This document shows positions 6,517-14,553 of a stretch of 64,000 nucleotides of DNA, piece after piece. The notes under the pieces were generated by a model. It did no database searches. It saw only the letters and a program-made list of their open reading frames with translations, and was not told the DNA's origin. Every line of letters begins with the position of its first letter. The first letter of the stretch is position 1. The DNA lies in assembly GCF_000185905.1 (NCBI RefSeq), contig NC_014923.1, forward strand, positions 3,743,501 through 3,807,500. Direction: 5' to 3'. The position numbers and the translations under genes were made by a program. The stretch is from Mesorhizobium ciceri biovar biserrulae WSM1271. Its GTDB lineage: Bacteria > Pseudomonadota > Alphaproteobacteria > Rhizobiales > Rhizobiaceae.

Positions 6517-6822
6517 ATGTTCAAGAACACACTCGTTTCCGGCCTTATCGCCACCGCCGTCGCCGCCGCCACGCTGGCCGGCACCGTGCAGCCTTCGGCC
6601 GCCCACAGCCATCACCACAACCGCGAAATCGGCATCGGCATTGCTGCCGGCGTCGGCGGCTTCGTCCTCGGCAGCCTGCTCGCCCAGCCGCGCACCGTCT
6701 ATGTCGACGAAGGCGGTGGCTCGTGGCATGTCCGCCGCTGCTACGATCGCTATGCCAGCTACGACGCGGACTCCGATACCTATCTCGGCCACGACGGATA
6801 CCGCCACTATTGCCGTCTCTGA
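6517..6822 (+). CDS. BA14K-family secreted protein
   Basis: A 101-residue protein from ATG 6517, preceded by AAGGAG. Residues 1-31 form a signal peptide nearly matching that of the His-rich neighbour. A short His-rich linker (HSHHHNRE) follows, then a Gly-rich hydrophobic segment (IGIGIAAGVGGFVLGSLLA) that may anchor it. The C-terminal motif CYDRYASYDADSDTYLGHDG with a final YCRL is diagnostic of the BA14K family, first known as a Brucella antigen with lectin-like activity. The two Cys probably form a disulphide. The likely location is periplasm or cell surface. Confidence 0.88.
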   Translation: MFKNTLVSGLIATAVAAATLAGTVQPSAAHSHHHNREIGIGIAAGVGGFVLGSLLAQPRTVYVDEGGGSWHVRRCYDRYASYDADSDTYLGHDGYRHYCRL

Positions 6823-6839
6823 GGGGAGGACCCGTTCAG

Positions 6840-6874
6840 CAACAGAGGGGCCCATGCGAGCCCCTCTTCTGTTG
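6840..6874 (+). terminator. Hairpin terminator after the BA14K gene
   Basis: The arms CAACAGAGGGGC and GCCCCTCTTCTGTTG pair almost fully, the core being AGAGGGGC with GCCCCTCT around an 8-nt loop. The T tract is weak, so termination may be partial or bidirectional. Confidence 0.65.
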
Positions 6875-7008
6875 TCTGGATGGTAGCGGTGCGTGCTCCA
6901 TCGGCCGCTTCAGCGCAGAACTGAAGGGATTGGTCCGGCGACAGATCGGACAGTGTACAGAGATTTTCCGAGCGTCTATCCTGGACCGCGAAACGCGGGG
7001 AGAGACCC

Positions 7009-7368
7009 TTGGACGAGCAGGACCCCAGGGAAGACCTGGTCGAAACGGTTTTCCGCAACGGCACCGTCACCACCGTCGGCATCCTGCTGGCGTTTTCGCT
7101 GGGCTTCATCACCCATTGGGCCGCCAACCCGATCCCGTGGCAGACCTACCATCTTGTCGCCGTCCTGCCGATCCTGGCCGGCATTGCCTTGCAGATGCGG
7201 GCGCTCTCGCTGCTGCTCGACACGAAATGTCTGCAGCGGCGCATCTATGAACGCGCCAACCGCATCTTCATGGCCGGCCTGATATTCACCGCCTGCGGCG
7301 TCGGCATGGCCATCCTTCTCGATTTCTTCGATATCGCGACCAGGAGCGCGCTGCCCGGGGCGGGCTGA
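7009..7368 (+). CDS. Conserved membrane protein, three spans
   Basis: A 119-residue protein starting at TTG 7009, seven bases after GGGGAGAG. The N-terminal 15 residues are acidic (MDEQDPREDLVET). Three hydrophobic spans follow, near residues 20-38 (TVGILLAFSLGFITHWA), 45-65 (HLVAVLPILAGIALQM) and 85-108 (FMAGLIFTACGVGMAILLDFF). There is no signal peptide. It is an inner-membrane protein of unknown function. Its stop abuts the stop of the convergent IclR gene with no gap. Confidence 0.7.
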   Translation: MDEQDPREDLVETVFRNGTVTTVGILLAFSLGFITHWAANPIPWQTYHLVAVLPILAGIALQMRALSLLLDTKCLQRRIYERANRIFMAGLIFTACGVGMAILLDFFDIATRSALPGAG

Positions 7369-8190
7369 TCAGCCGGTTCGCACGCCGCCGATCATCCTGG
7401 TCACCTCGGCTGCCGCATCGCGCACCAGCGGGCCGATCTCGGCCAGCCGCTCCGGCGTCACCCGCACCGTCGGCCCCGACACGGAAACGCCGCCGATCGG
7501 CTCGCCGAATTCGTTGAAGATGGCGGCTGCCACGCAACGCATGCCGGGGTGCCGCTCCTCGTCGTCGACCGACCAGCCGCGCAGCTTGATCCGCGCCAGA
7601 TCGTGGGCAAGCGCCGAAATGTCGGACAGCGTCCTGTCGGTGAAGCGCTGCAGGCCTGCCTTGCGCAGCATGGTTCCGACGCGCTCCGGCTCGAGATGCG
7701 CCAGTACCGCCTTGCCGATGCCGGACGCATGGAAGGGGCTGCGCGTGCCCGGCCGGAAGAAGGCGCGGATCGCCTGATGCGTCTCGACCTGGCTGACGAA
7801 GACCACGCAATCGTCCTCGGCGACGCCGAGATTGGCGGTCTCGCCGGTTCTCTCCATCAGCTCCTGCATGACGACACGCGCGCGGTCGACCAGCTTGCGG
7901 CGGCGCAGGAAGGCCGCGCCCATGCGGTAGGTCTCGACGCCGATCGACCACAGCTGGTCTGATGTGTCGAATTCGACCATTCCGTGGTTTTGCAGCGTCG
8001 TCAGCATGCGGTAGGCGGTGGAGGCGGCAAGCCCGCTCTGCGCCGATATTTCGCTTAGCGACAGGCCGCTGCCTTCCGCGACAATGGCCAGGATCCGCAG
8101 CGCCCGATCGAGCGACTGCACCGAACTGGCCTCCGAGGGCCCATTGAAAGCGCGCGGCCGGCCGCGCTGGCGTTTTTCCGTGGTTTCCAT
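7369..8190 (-). CDS. IclR-family regulator, probable controller of the gcl operon
   Basis: I take ATG 8190 as start, giving 273 residues. A GTG at 8241 would add 17 residues that are not family-like. The N-terminal winged helix-turn-helix covers about residues 25-85 (RALRILAIVAEGSGLSLSEISAQSGLAASTAYRMLTTLQNHG). A GAF-like IclR effector domain occupies about 95-265, with motifs FHASGIGKAVLAHL and GVSVSGPTVRVT. It is divergent from gcl-hyi-glxR with about 210 bp between, which suggests it controls glyoxylate use, as AllR does in E. coli. The ligand may be glyoxylate or allantoin-derived, by inference only. Confidence 0.93.
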   Translation of the reverse strand: METTEKRQRGRPRAFNGPSEASSVQSLDRALRILAIVAEGSGLSLSEISAQSGLAASTAYRMLTTLQNHGMVEFDTSDQLWSIGVETYRMGAAFLRRRKLVDRARVVMQELMERTGETANLGVAEDDCVVFVSQVETHQAIRAFFRPGTRSPFHASGIGKAVLAHLEPERVGTMLRKAGLQRFTDRTLSDISALAHDLARIKLRGWSVDDEERHPGMRCVAAAIFNEFGEPIGGVSVSGPTVRVTPERLAEIGPLVRDAAAEVTRMIGGVRTG

Positions 8191-8303
8191 GGCGTCATTC
8201 TCGACCGATTTCGCCAAATGCACAATGAAAAAGTTTTTCACTGATATCGCCGGCCGAATTGCTGGAAAACGGAAAATCCAACAAAATCATCGTATAGCCG
8301 TCG

Positions 8304-8320
8304 TTTTCTATAAATGAAAA
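8304..8320. promoter_or_regulatory. Possible operator between the IclR gene and gcl
   Basis: The gap between the divergent genes is much more AT-rich than its surroundings. It contains the inverted repeat TTTTC-TATAAAT-GAAAA, with further GAAAAA runs next to it. Such A/T-rich palindromes with GAAA arms are typical sites for IclR-family proteins. This is a suggestion from position and symmetry, not a consensus match. Confidence 0.25.
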
Positions 8321-8404
8321 AATATTCTGAAAAAATTGAAAAATAGCCGGCGTGCTGGCATCCTCAGCCAATCCAACAATGACAAACCCGTGGAGGGCTG
8401 GAAA

Positions 8405-10186
8405 ATGGCCAGGATGCGCGCTGTCGATGCCGCGGTTCTCGTTCTCGAAAAGGAAGGCATTTCCTGCGCTTTCGGCGTGCCGGGCGCGGCGATCAATCCG
8501 TTCTATTCGGCGCTGAAGGCGAGGGGAACGATCCGCCACGTGCTTGCCCGTCACGTCGAGGGCGCCTCGCACATGGCGGAAGGCTTTACCCGGGCCAAGG
8601 CAGGCAATATCGGCCTGTGCATCGGCACTTCGGGTCCGGCCGGCACCGACATGATCACCGGGCTCTATTCGGCCGCCGCGGATTCCATTCCGATCCTGTG
8701 CATCACCGGCCAGGCGCCCCGGGCGCGGCTGAACAAGGAGGATTTCCAGGCCGTCGACATATCAGCCATTGCCGCGCCGGTCGCCAAATGGGCGGTCACG
8801 GTCATGGAGCCCTATCTCGTCCCCATGGCGCTGCAGAAGGCCTTTCACCTGATGCGCTCGTCGCGGCCGGGTCCGGTGCTGATCGACCTGCCGGTCGACG
8901 TCCAGCTGGCCGAGATCGAATTCGACATCGATGCCTATGAGCCGTTGACGCCGTTCAAGCCGGCCATGACGCGCGCCCAGGCCGAAAAGGCGTTGACGAT
9001 GCTCAACGCCGCCGAAAAGCCGCTGATCGTCGCCGGCGGCGGCATCATAAACGCCGACGCGTCGGATTTGCTGATCGAATTCGCCGAGATTTCAGGCGTG
9101 CCGGTCGTCCCGACCTTGATGGGCTGGGGCGCGATCCCCGACGACCACCGGCTGATGGCCGGCATGTGCGGGCTGCAGACCTCGCACCGCTATGGCAATG
9201 CGACGATGCTGGAAGCCGATTTCGTCTTCGGCATCGGCAACCGCTGGGCCAACCGTCACACCGGCTCCGTCGATGTCTATACCAAGGGCAAAAAATTCAT
9301 CCATGTCGACATCGAGCCGACGCAGATCGGCCGCGTCTTCGCGCCGGATCTCGGCGTCGTTTCGGATGCTGGTGCTGCGCTGAAGATGCTGCTCGACGTC
9401 GCCACCGAGTGGAAGACGGCAGGCAGACTGCGCGACTGGTCCGGCTGGGCGAGGGAATGCCAGGCGCGCAAGAAGACGATGAAGCGCAAGACGCATTTCG
9501 ACCAGGTGCCGCTGAAGCCGCAGCGTGTCTATGAGGAGATGAACAAGGCGTTCGGCCGCGACGTCACCTACGTCACCACGATCGGCCTGTCGCAGATCGC
9601 CGGCGCGCAGTTTCTGCATGTCTACAAGCCGCGCAACTGGATCAATTGCGGCCAGGCCGGCCCGCTCGGCTGGACCTTGCCGGCTGCCCTTGGCGTGCGC
9701 GCCGCCGATCCCGACCGGACCATCGTGGCGCTGTCGGGCGACTATGATTTCCAGTTCATGATCGAGGAACTGGCGGTCGGCGCCCAGCACAAGCTGCCCT
9801 ATCTCCATGTCGTGGTGAACAACGCCTATCTCGGCCTGATCCGCCAGGCGCAGCGGGGTTTCTCGATGGACTTCGAGGTCGACCTTGCCTTCGAGAACAT
9901 CAACCGGGCAGGCGATCCCGAGGCCGGCTACGGCGTCGACCATGTTGCCGTCGCCGAGGCCATGGGCTGCAAGGCGGTCAGGGTGCGCAAGCCGGAAGAG
10001 TTCGCCGGTGCCTTCAAGGAGGCGCAGCGGTTGATGAAAGAACACCGGATTCCGGTTGTCCTCGAATTCATCCTCGAACGCGTCACCAACATCTCGATGG
10101 GCACCGAGATCGACAAGATCACCGAATTCGAGGAGCTTGCCGAGAGCCACGAAGATGCGCCGACGTCGATCGTCATGCTGGATTAG
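8405..10186 (+). CDS. gcl: Glyoxylate carboligase (tartronate-semialdehyde synthase)
   Basis: A 593-residue thiamine-diphosphate enzyme, the same length as E. coli Gcl, that joins two glyoxylates to tartronate semialdehyde plus CO2. ATG 8405 follows GGAGGG. The N-terminal pyrimidine-binding domain contains RHVEGASHMAEGF. Val51 sits where most relatives have the catalytic Glu, a known peculiarity of Gcl that is kept here. The central domain follows, and then the C-terminal TPP/Mg motif from GDYDFQF to VNNAYLGLIRQ. It opens the operon gcl-hyi-glxR. Together the products carry glyoxylate to glycerate, for instance from purine, glycolate or allantoin breakdown. Confidence 0.97.
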   Translation: MARMRAVDAAVLVLEKEGISCAFGVPGAAINPFYSALKARGTIRHVLARHVEGASHMAEGFTRAKAGNIGLCIGTSGPAGTDMITGLYSAAADSIPILCITGQAPRARLNKEDFQAVDISAIAAPVAKWAVTVMEPYLVPMALQKAFHLMRSSRPGPVLIDLPVDVQLAEIEFDIDAYEPLTPFKPAMTRAQAEKALTMLNAAEKPLIVAGGGIINADASDLLIEFAEISGVPVVPTLMGWGAIPDDHRLMAGMCGLQTSHRYGNATMLEADFVFGIGNRWANRHTGSVDVYTKGKKFIHVDIEPTQIGRVFAPDLGVVSDAGAALKMLLDVATEWKTAGRLRDWSGWARECQARKKTMKRKTHFDQVPLKPQRVYEEMNKAFGRDVTYVTTIGLSQIAGAQFLHVYKPRNWINCGQAGPLGWTLPAALGVRAADPDRTIVALSGDYDFQFMIEELAVGAQHKLPYLHVVVNNAYLGLIRQAQRGFSMDFEVDLAFENINRAGDPEAGYGVDHVAVAEAMGCKAVRVRKPEEFAGAFKEAQRLMKEHRIPVVLEFILERVTNISMGTEIDKITEFEELAESHEDAPTSIVMLD

Positions 10187-10212
10187 GCTTGGCGGAGAAA
10201 AGGAGAAAAAGA

Positions 10213-11010
10213 ATGCCGCGTTTTTCAGCCAATCTTTCGATGCTCTTTGGCGAGCATGAGTTCCTCGACCGTTTCGATGCCGCCGCCCGCGCCGGCTTCA
10301 AGGGCGTCGAATATATCGGCCCCTATGACCATGCGCCCGATGCCGTCGCCGCCCGGCTGAAGAAGAACGGCCTGACCCAGGTGCTGTTCAACCTGCCGGC
10401 CGGCGACTGGGGCAAGGGCGAGCGCGGCATTGCCGTGCTGCCGGACCGCGTGCCGGAATTCCGCCAGGGCATCGCCAAGGCGATCACCTACGCGCAGGCG
10501 CTCGGCTGCCAGCAGGTCAATTGCCTGGCCGGCATCGCGCCCGCCGGCGCCGACCGCAAGGTGCTGGAGGACGTCTTTGCCGAAAACCTCGCCTTCGCGG
10601 CGGAAAAGCTGGAGCAGGCCGGCATCAGGCTGCTGATCGAGCCGATCAACACGCGCGATATCCCGGGCTTCTTTCTCAACTATTCCGACCAGGCGCTGGC
10701 GCTTATCGACCGTGTCGGGTCGAAGAACCTGTTCCTGCAATACGACATCTATCACATGCAGATCATGGAGGGGGATCTCGCCCGTACCATCGAGGCAAAC
10801 CTCGACCGCATCGCGCATATCCAGCTTGCGGACAATCCAGGCCGTCACGAGCCGGGGACGGGCGAGATCAATTTTCCCTTCCTGTACGAGCACATCGACC
10901 GCATCGGCTATTCGGGGTGGATCGGGGCGGAATACAAGCCGAAGGCCGGGACGGAGGCTGGGCTGGGGTGGTTTCAAGCATTAGCCGGGCAGGGAAGTGC
11001 TGCGGCCTAG
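10213..11010 (+). CDS. hyi: Hydroxypyruvate isomerase
   Basis: A 265-residue TIM-barrel enzyme of the AP-endonuclease-2-like family. It interconverts hydroxypyruvate and tartronate semialdehyde in the cytoplasm. ATG 10213 follows AGGAG, 26 bp after gcl. The two metal-binding glutamates of the family are present, Glu143 in LLIEPINTRDIPGF and Glu240 in IGAEYKPK, at the same numbers as in the E. coli protein. The gene ends ten bases before a RIME-like element. Confidence 0.95.
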   Translation: MPRFSANLSMLFGEHEFLDRFDAAARAGFKGVEYIGPYDHAPDAVAARLKKNGLTQVLFNLPAGDWGKGERGIAVLPDRVPEFRQGIAKAITYAQALGCQQVNCLAGIAPAGADRKVLEDVFAENLAFAAEKLEQAGIRLLIEPINTRDIPGFFLNYSDQALALIDRVGSKNLFLQYDIYHMQIMEGDLARTIEANLDRIAHIQLADNPGRHEPGTGEINFPFLYEHIDRIGYSGWIGAEYKPKAGTEAGLGWFQALAGQGSAAA

Positions 11011-11019
11011 CCAACGCCG

Positions 11020-11143
11020 CGCCCCCTCATCCGGCCCTTCGGGCCACCTTCTCCCCGGTGGGGAGAAGAGACAGGCACCAACGTCGGCATTCTCTTGTCC
11101 CCTCGGGGGAAGATGGCCGCGCTAGCGGCCGGATGAGGGGGCG
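11020..11143. repeat. RIME-like intergenic mosaic element inside the gcl operon
   Basis: A 124-bp element bounded by perfect 17-bp inverted repeats, CGCCCCCTCATCCGGCC and its complement. The inside carries further palindromes (GGCCCTTCGGGCC, TCTCCCCGGTGGGGAGA and CGCTAGCG). This layout matches the RIME1-type elements described in Rhizobium. It fills almost the whole gap between hyi and glxR, so it is transcribed and can fold into strong hairpins. Confidence 0.9.
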
Positions 11144-11170
11144 TTTCACACAAGCAACTGGAGAACCAAA

Positions 11171-12088
11171 ATGGAAACCATCGGCTTCATCGGCCTCGGC
11201 ATCATGGGCGCACCGATGGCGGGGCACCTGTTGGACGCGGGCTACAGGGTCATAGCCAGCGACCATCGATCGAAACTCTCAGCCGATCTCGTCGCCAAGG
11301 GCCTAACGTCAGTCACCGGCCATGCTGCCGTGGCGAAGGCCGCCGACATCATCATTCTGATGGTGCCCGACACACCGCAGGTCGCCGATGTGCTGTTCGG
11401 CGAGAATGGCGTCGCGTCCGGCCTGACCAAAGGCAAGCTGGTCATCGACATGAGCTCGATCTCACCGATCGAGACCAAGATTTTTGCTGGGAAAATCAAC
11501 AATCTAGGCTGCGACTATCTCGATGCACCGGTCTCGGGCGGCGAGGTTGGCGCCAAGGCGGCGTCGCTCACCATCATGGTCGGCGGCGAGGAGAAACCCT
11601 TCGAGCGCGCCAAGCCCGTGTTCGAGAAGATGGGCAAGAACATCACCCTGGTCGGGCCCAACGGCGTTGGCCAGACCACCAAGGTGGCCAACCAGATCGT
11701 CGTCGCGCTGACCATTGAAGCCGTCGCCGAAGCGCTTGTTTTTGCTTCGAAAGCCGGCGCGGATCCGGCCAAGGTCAGGCAGGCGCTGATGGGCGGTCTG
11801 GCGGCCTCGCGCATCCTGGAAGTGCATGGCGAGCGCATGGTCAAGCGCACCTTCGCGCCGGGTTTTCGGATCGAACTGCACCAGAAGGATCTGAACCTCG
11901 CGCTGGAGGGCGCGAAAGCGCTCGGCGTGTCGCTGCCCAACACGTCCACCACGCAGCAGCTGTTCAACGCCTGCGCGGCCAATGGCGGCGCCAAGGAGGA
12001 CCATTCGGCACTGGTCAGGGCGCTTGAGAGGATGGCCGATTTCGAGGTCGGCAGCGAGGCAGCCGGCACCCAGGGCAAAGCGGCATAG
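11171..12088 (+). CDS. glxR: Tartronate-semialdehyde reductase (2-hydroxy-3-oxopropionate reductase)
   Basis: A 305-residue member of the beta-hydroxyacid dehydrogenase family. It reduces tartronate semialdehyde to D-glycerate with NAD(P)H, the last step of this pathway. The Rossmann motif GFIGLGIMGAPMAGHLL is at residues 5-21, the substrate signature DAPVSGGEVGA at 118-128, and the catalytic Lys171 in GQTTKVANQ. The helical C-terminal domain is complete. The ribosome site is a plain GGAG eight bases before ATG. GarR is the main paralogue alternative, but the operon with gcl and hyi favours GlxR. Confidence 0.93.
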   Translation: METIGFIGLGIMGAPMAGHLLDAGYRVIASDHRSKLSADLVAKGLTSVTGHAAVAKAADIIILMVPDTPQVADVLFGENGVASGLTKGKLVIDMSSISPIETKIFAGKINNLGCDYLDAPVSGGEVGAKAASLTIMVGGEEKPFERAKPVFEKMGKNITLVGPNGVGQTTKVANQIVVALTIEAVAEALVFASKAGADPAKVRQALMGGLAASRILEVHGERMVKRTFAPGFRIELHQKDLNLALEGAKALGVSLPNTSTTQQLFNACAANGGAKEDHSALVRALERMADFEVGSEAAGTQGKAA

Positions 12089-12141
12089 GTCAGGAGAGGG
12101 CGGCGCAACGTTCCCAAGCCGCCAACTCCTGGCCCATCGAA

Positions 12142-12176
12142 GAACGGGTTCCGGCGTCTGTCGGGACCCGTTTCTC
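12142..12176. terminator. Terminator between glxR and rlmB
   Basis: A hairpin with arms ACGGGTTCC and GGGACCCGT (one G-U type mismatch) and a ten-base loop, followed by TTTCTC. It lies between two convergent genes and can serve both. Confidence 0.6.
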
Positions 12177-12195
12177 GTCGAGATGGTTTTTTGGC

Positions 12196-13044
12196 TTAGC
12201 CGCGCTTCAAAAATGCCCGTGCCACGTAAAGGCTGATCGCTGCGGCATTCGATACGTTGAGCGAATGGATGGCGCCGGGCATGTCGAGCCGCGCCAGCGT
12301 GGTCACCGTCTCGCGGGTCTTCTGGCGCAGGCCTTTGCCTTCGGCGCCCAGCACCAGGGCGATCTTTTCTCCGGCAAAGCTCTTTTCGAGTTCGGCCGGC
12401 GCGTCCGAATCAAGTCCCATGGTGCGAAAGCCGGCCTCGTGCAGCTGGCCGAGCGCTTCGGCGAGGTTCTTCACCTCGATCTGGTCGATGTGCTCCAGCG
12501 CGCCGGAGGCGGATTTCGCCAGCACGCCCGATTCCTGCGGGCTGTGGCGGGCGGTGGTGATCAGCGCGCCGGCGCCGAAGGCGACCGCCGAGCGCAGGAT
12601 GGCGCCGACATTGTGCGGGTCGGTGATCTGGTCGAGCACCAGCACCAGCTTCGCGTCACCAAGCGCATCGAGCCGCTTGGCTTTAAGCGGCTCGGCCTCG
12701 ATCAGCACACCCTGATGCACGGCATCCGACCCTGTGATCTTGTCGATATCCCTGGGTTCGACCAGTTCCGTCTTGAAGGGCAGGGCGGCGAGATCGGCGA
12801 TTTCGAGGCGCTCGGCCGCATTGCGCGTCACCAGCATCTTCCTGATCTTGCGGCGCGGATTGTCGAGTGCGGCGCGAACCGTGTGCAGGCCGTAGAGCCG
12901 CACCAGTCCGTCCGCGGCATTTTCGCCCGGCGGAACCGGCTGTCGAGGCCGGAACGCCGGCGCGCCGCCGCTTTTCTCGTCGCGATAGGCGCGGCGCAGC
13001 TTGGCGTAATGGGTGTCTTTGGGGGTGTTGGTTTTATCGCTCAT
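12196..13044 (-). CDS. rlmB: 23S rRNA (guanosine-2'-O)-methyltransferase RlmB, TrmH/SpoU family
   Basis: A 282-residue enzyme that uses SAM to methylate the ribose of a guanosine in the 23S peptidyl-transferase region (G2251 in E. coli). The first 50 residues are basic and disordered, common in alphaproteobacterial forms. A substrate-binding domain follows at about 45-115. The SPOUT fold comes next with all three motifs: DQITDPHNVGAILRSA, LVLGAEGKGLRQ and LNVSNAAAISLY. The knotted C-terminus is intact. Another TrmH-family target cannot be excluded. It is transcribed away from tRNA-Tyr. Confidence 0.9.
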   Translation of the reverse strand: MSDKTNTPKDTHYAKLRRAYRDEKSGGAPAFRPRQPVPPGENAADGLVRLYGLHTVRAALDNPRRKIRKMLVTRNAAERLEIADLAALPFKTELVEPRDIDKITGSDAVHQGVLIEAEPLKAKRLDALGDAKLVLVLDQITDPHNVGAILRSAVAFGAGALITTARHSPQESGVLAKSASGALEHIDQIEVKNLAEALGQLHEAGFRTMGLDSDAPAELEKSFAGEKIALVLGAEGKGLRQKTRETVTTLARLDMPGAIHSLNVSNAAAISLYVARAFLKRG

Positions 13045-13242
13045 GGCTGGCTTCTATAGCGGTGTCCTCCGGCCAAGGATATGGCCCGCCGTCACAGCCG
13101 GCGAACAACATCGAAAAACGCTGGCTGCGCGGTTGACACCCAATGGCCTTGCCGCCATAAGGCGCTGCGCTGGTTTCGGAGAACACATAACTCGGGTCCG
13201 GATCGGCGCGAATGCCTCGTTGCATGGCTCCGGCGGCAGACT

Positions 13243-13327
13243 GGAGAGGTGCCCGAGTGGTTAAAGGGGACGGACTGTAAATCCGTTAGCTTAGCTTACG
13301 TTGGTTCGAATCCAACCCTCTCCACCA
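13243..13327 (+). tRNA. tRNA-Tyr (anticodon GTA)
   Basis: A class II tRNA of 85 nt with a long variable arm. The acceptor GGAGAGG pairs with CCTCTCC. The anticodon loop is CTGTAAA. The T arm has GGTTCGAATCC, and the CCA end is encoded. Confidence 0.97.
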
Positions 13328-13366
13328 CTGCCGGCCCGGAAGCCCTGAAACGCGACAAGAATCGGA

Positions 13367-13391
13367 CCGAAAAGTGCATGGCGCTTTTCGG
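13367..13391. repeat. CCGAAAAG palindrome between two tRNA genes
   Basis: Inverted repeat CCGAAAAG...CTTTTCGG with a nine-base loop. It is one of four places in the window where this same stem appears (see 28258, 48238 and 48733). No outer arms are kept here. It may form a hairpin in the tRNA-Tyr to tRNA-Gly transcript. Confidence 0.7.
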
Positions 13392-13416
13392 ATGAATCCG
13401 GTACTTCAGGTAAGGC

Positions 13417-13490
13417 GCGGGTATAGCTCAGTGGTAGAGCAGCAGCCTTCCAAGCTGAATATGCGGGTTCGATTCCCGCTACCCGCTCCA
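13417..13490 (+). tRNA. tRNA-Gly (anticodon TCC)
   Basis: A 74-nt cloverleaf. The acceptor GCGGGTA pairs with TACCCGC, the anticodon loop is CTTCCAA, the T arm has GGTTCGATTCC, and CCA is encoded. It lies 89 bp after tRNA-Tyr and is probably cotranscribed. Confidence 0.97.
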
Positions 13491-13566
13491 GACACTCATC
13501 CCATCACCGGCAAGCCGAAGCACTGCGCACGAAGCGCAGCGCTCCAATTGTCGTGGCTGCGCCGCG

Positions 13567-14031
13567 TCAGCTGTTGAACGCGGATGCGACCTGGTGCTGC
13601 TGCGGCACCTGGCCGTTCGGCGTCAGCTTGTCGACGATGCCGGGCAGGGCGGTGGACAGTTGCTTGAGCAGTTCCTGCTCGTCCAGTCCGGTCCGTTGCG
13701 CGATCTCGCGGATGATCTGCGGTCCGATCGCGGCGCCAAGATCGTTGGCGTTGATCGACTGGTTCTGGCCGGTTCCGACCCAGGAGTCCGCGGTGTTGCC
13801 GTGACCGGCGTCCCGGAGCTTTTCGAGCAGTCCGCCCAGGCCGCCCAGCAGGCCACCGTCGGCGGATGTGGTTTCCGTCGGGACGGGGGCGGTCGGAGCG
13901 GGCGCGGGAGACTGTTCCGGTTCTTCGGCACTTCTGCCGCTCAGCATCTTGCCGACCAGCAATGCGCCGAGTGCGATCATCAGAGGTTTGGTGATGTTGC
14001 CGCCGGGAACGGCGTTGTCAAAAAGTCCCAT
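13567..14031 (-). CDS. YidB-like protein (DUF937 family)
   Basis: A 154-residue protein starting at ATG 14031 behind GGAGG. The much longer upstream frame has no support. It begins MGLFDNAVPG, then a hydrophobic segment near residues 15-30 (ITKPLMIALGALLVGKML). A Pro/Ala/Thr linker follows, then a Gly/Leu motif (GLLGGLGGLLEKLRDAG). The conserved C-terminal block includes SWVGTGQNQSINANDLGAAIG and ends with LPGIVDKLTPNGQVP. The C-terminal block is the hallmark of YidB/DUF937 proteins, whose function is unknown. It is divergent from the GlsB-like gene. Confidence 0.88.
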   Translation of the reverse strand: MGLFDNAVPGGNITKPLMIALGALLVGKMLSGRSAEEPEQSPAPAPTAPVPTETTSADGGLLGGLGGLLEKLRDAGHGNTADSWVGTGQNQSINANDLGAAIGPQIIREIAQRTGLDEQELLKQLSTALPGIVDKLTPNGQVPQQHQVASAFNS

Positions 14032-14163
14032 CGTGGATCCTCCATAGCGACCAAGGCCCGACCCCTCCTCAACAATGAAGCATTCGGGCGGAATTTCAAG
14101 CTGGCTTGAGGTTTTGACAATCATATGAAAATGTTCGGCTGGCGAGGGGATGGAGAGGAAAAA

Positions 14164-14421
14164 ATGGGTATCATCAGCTGGATCATTCTCGGCGTGGTCG
14201 CCGGCTTCATAGGCAGCAAGATCGTCAACAAGACCGGCCAGGGTGTCATAATGGATATCGTGCTGGGCATCGTCGGCGCCATTGTCGGCGGGCTGATCTT
14301 CAGTGCCTTCGGCGCATCTGGCGTCACCGGTCTCAACATCTACAGCCTGATCGTTGCCGTCATCGGGGCGGTGGTTGTTCTGTGGGCCTACCATCAGTTC
14401 AGCGCAAGGCGGACGCTTTAG
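14164..14421 (+). CDS. GlsB/YeaQ/YmgE-family stress membrane protein
   Basis: An 85-residue protein from ATG 14164, seven bases after GGAGAGG. It has three membrane spans rich in Gly, Ile and Val: IISWIILGVVAGFIGSKIV, then IVLGIVGAIVGGLIFSAFG, then YSLIVAVIGAVVVLWAYH. This is the classic transglycosylase-associated or YeaQ layout, an inner-membrane protein often induced by general stress. Its molecular role is unknown. It sits divergent from the YidB-like gene, and the two may share stress control. Confidence 0.9.
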   Translation: MGIISWIILGVVAGFIGSKIVNKTGQGVIMDIVLGIVGAIVGGLIFSAFGASGVTGLNIYSLIVAVIGAVVVLWAYHQFSARRTL

Positions 14422-14553
14422 GCGCCTGCGGATCGTCTGAGGTTTCGAGTTTCTGAAGGCAAGGCCGGCTTCAGGCCGGTGTGCCCGGCTGTGGCTTGCC
14501 TATGGCATCGGGGCGGCGAAAACAAAGATCGGCGTTCCCGCAATGAAACCAGG

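Noticed and set aside
13567..14394. Longer 275-residue version of the YidB-like gene
   Set aside because: The extra N-terminal part overlaps the divergent GlsB-like gene and is antisense to it. The ATG at 14031 has a GGAGG ribosome site.
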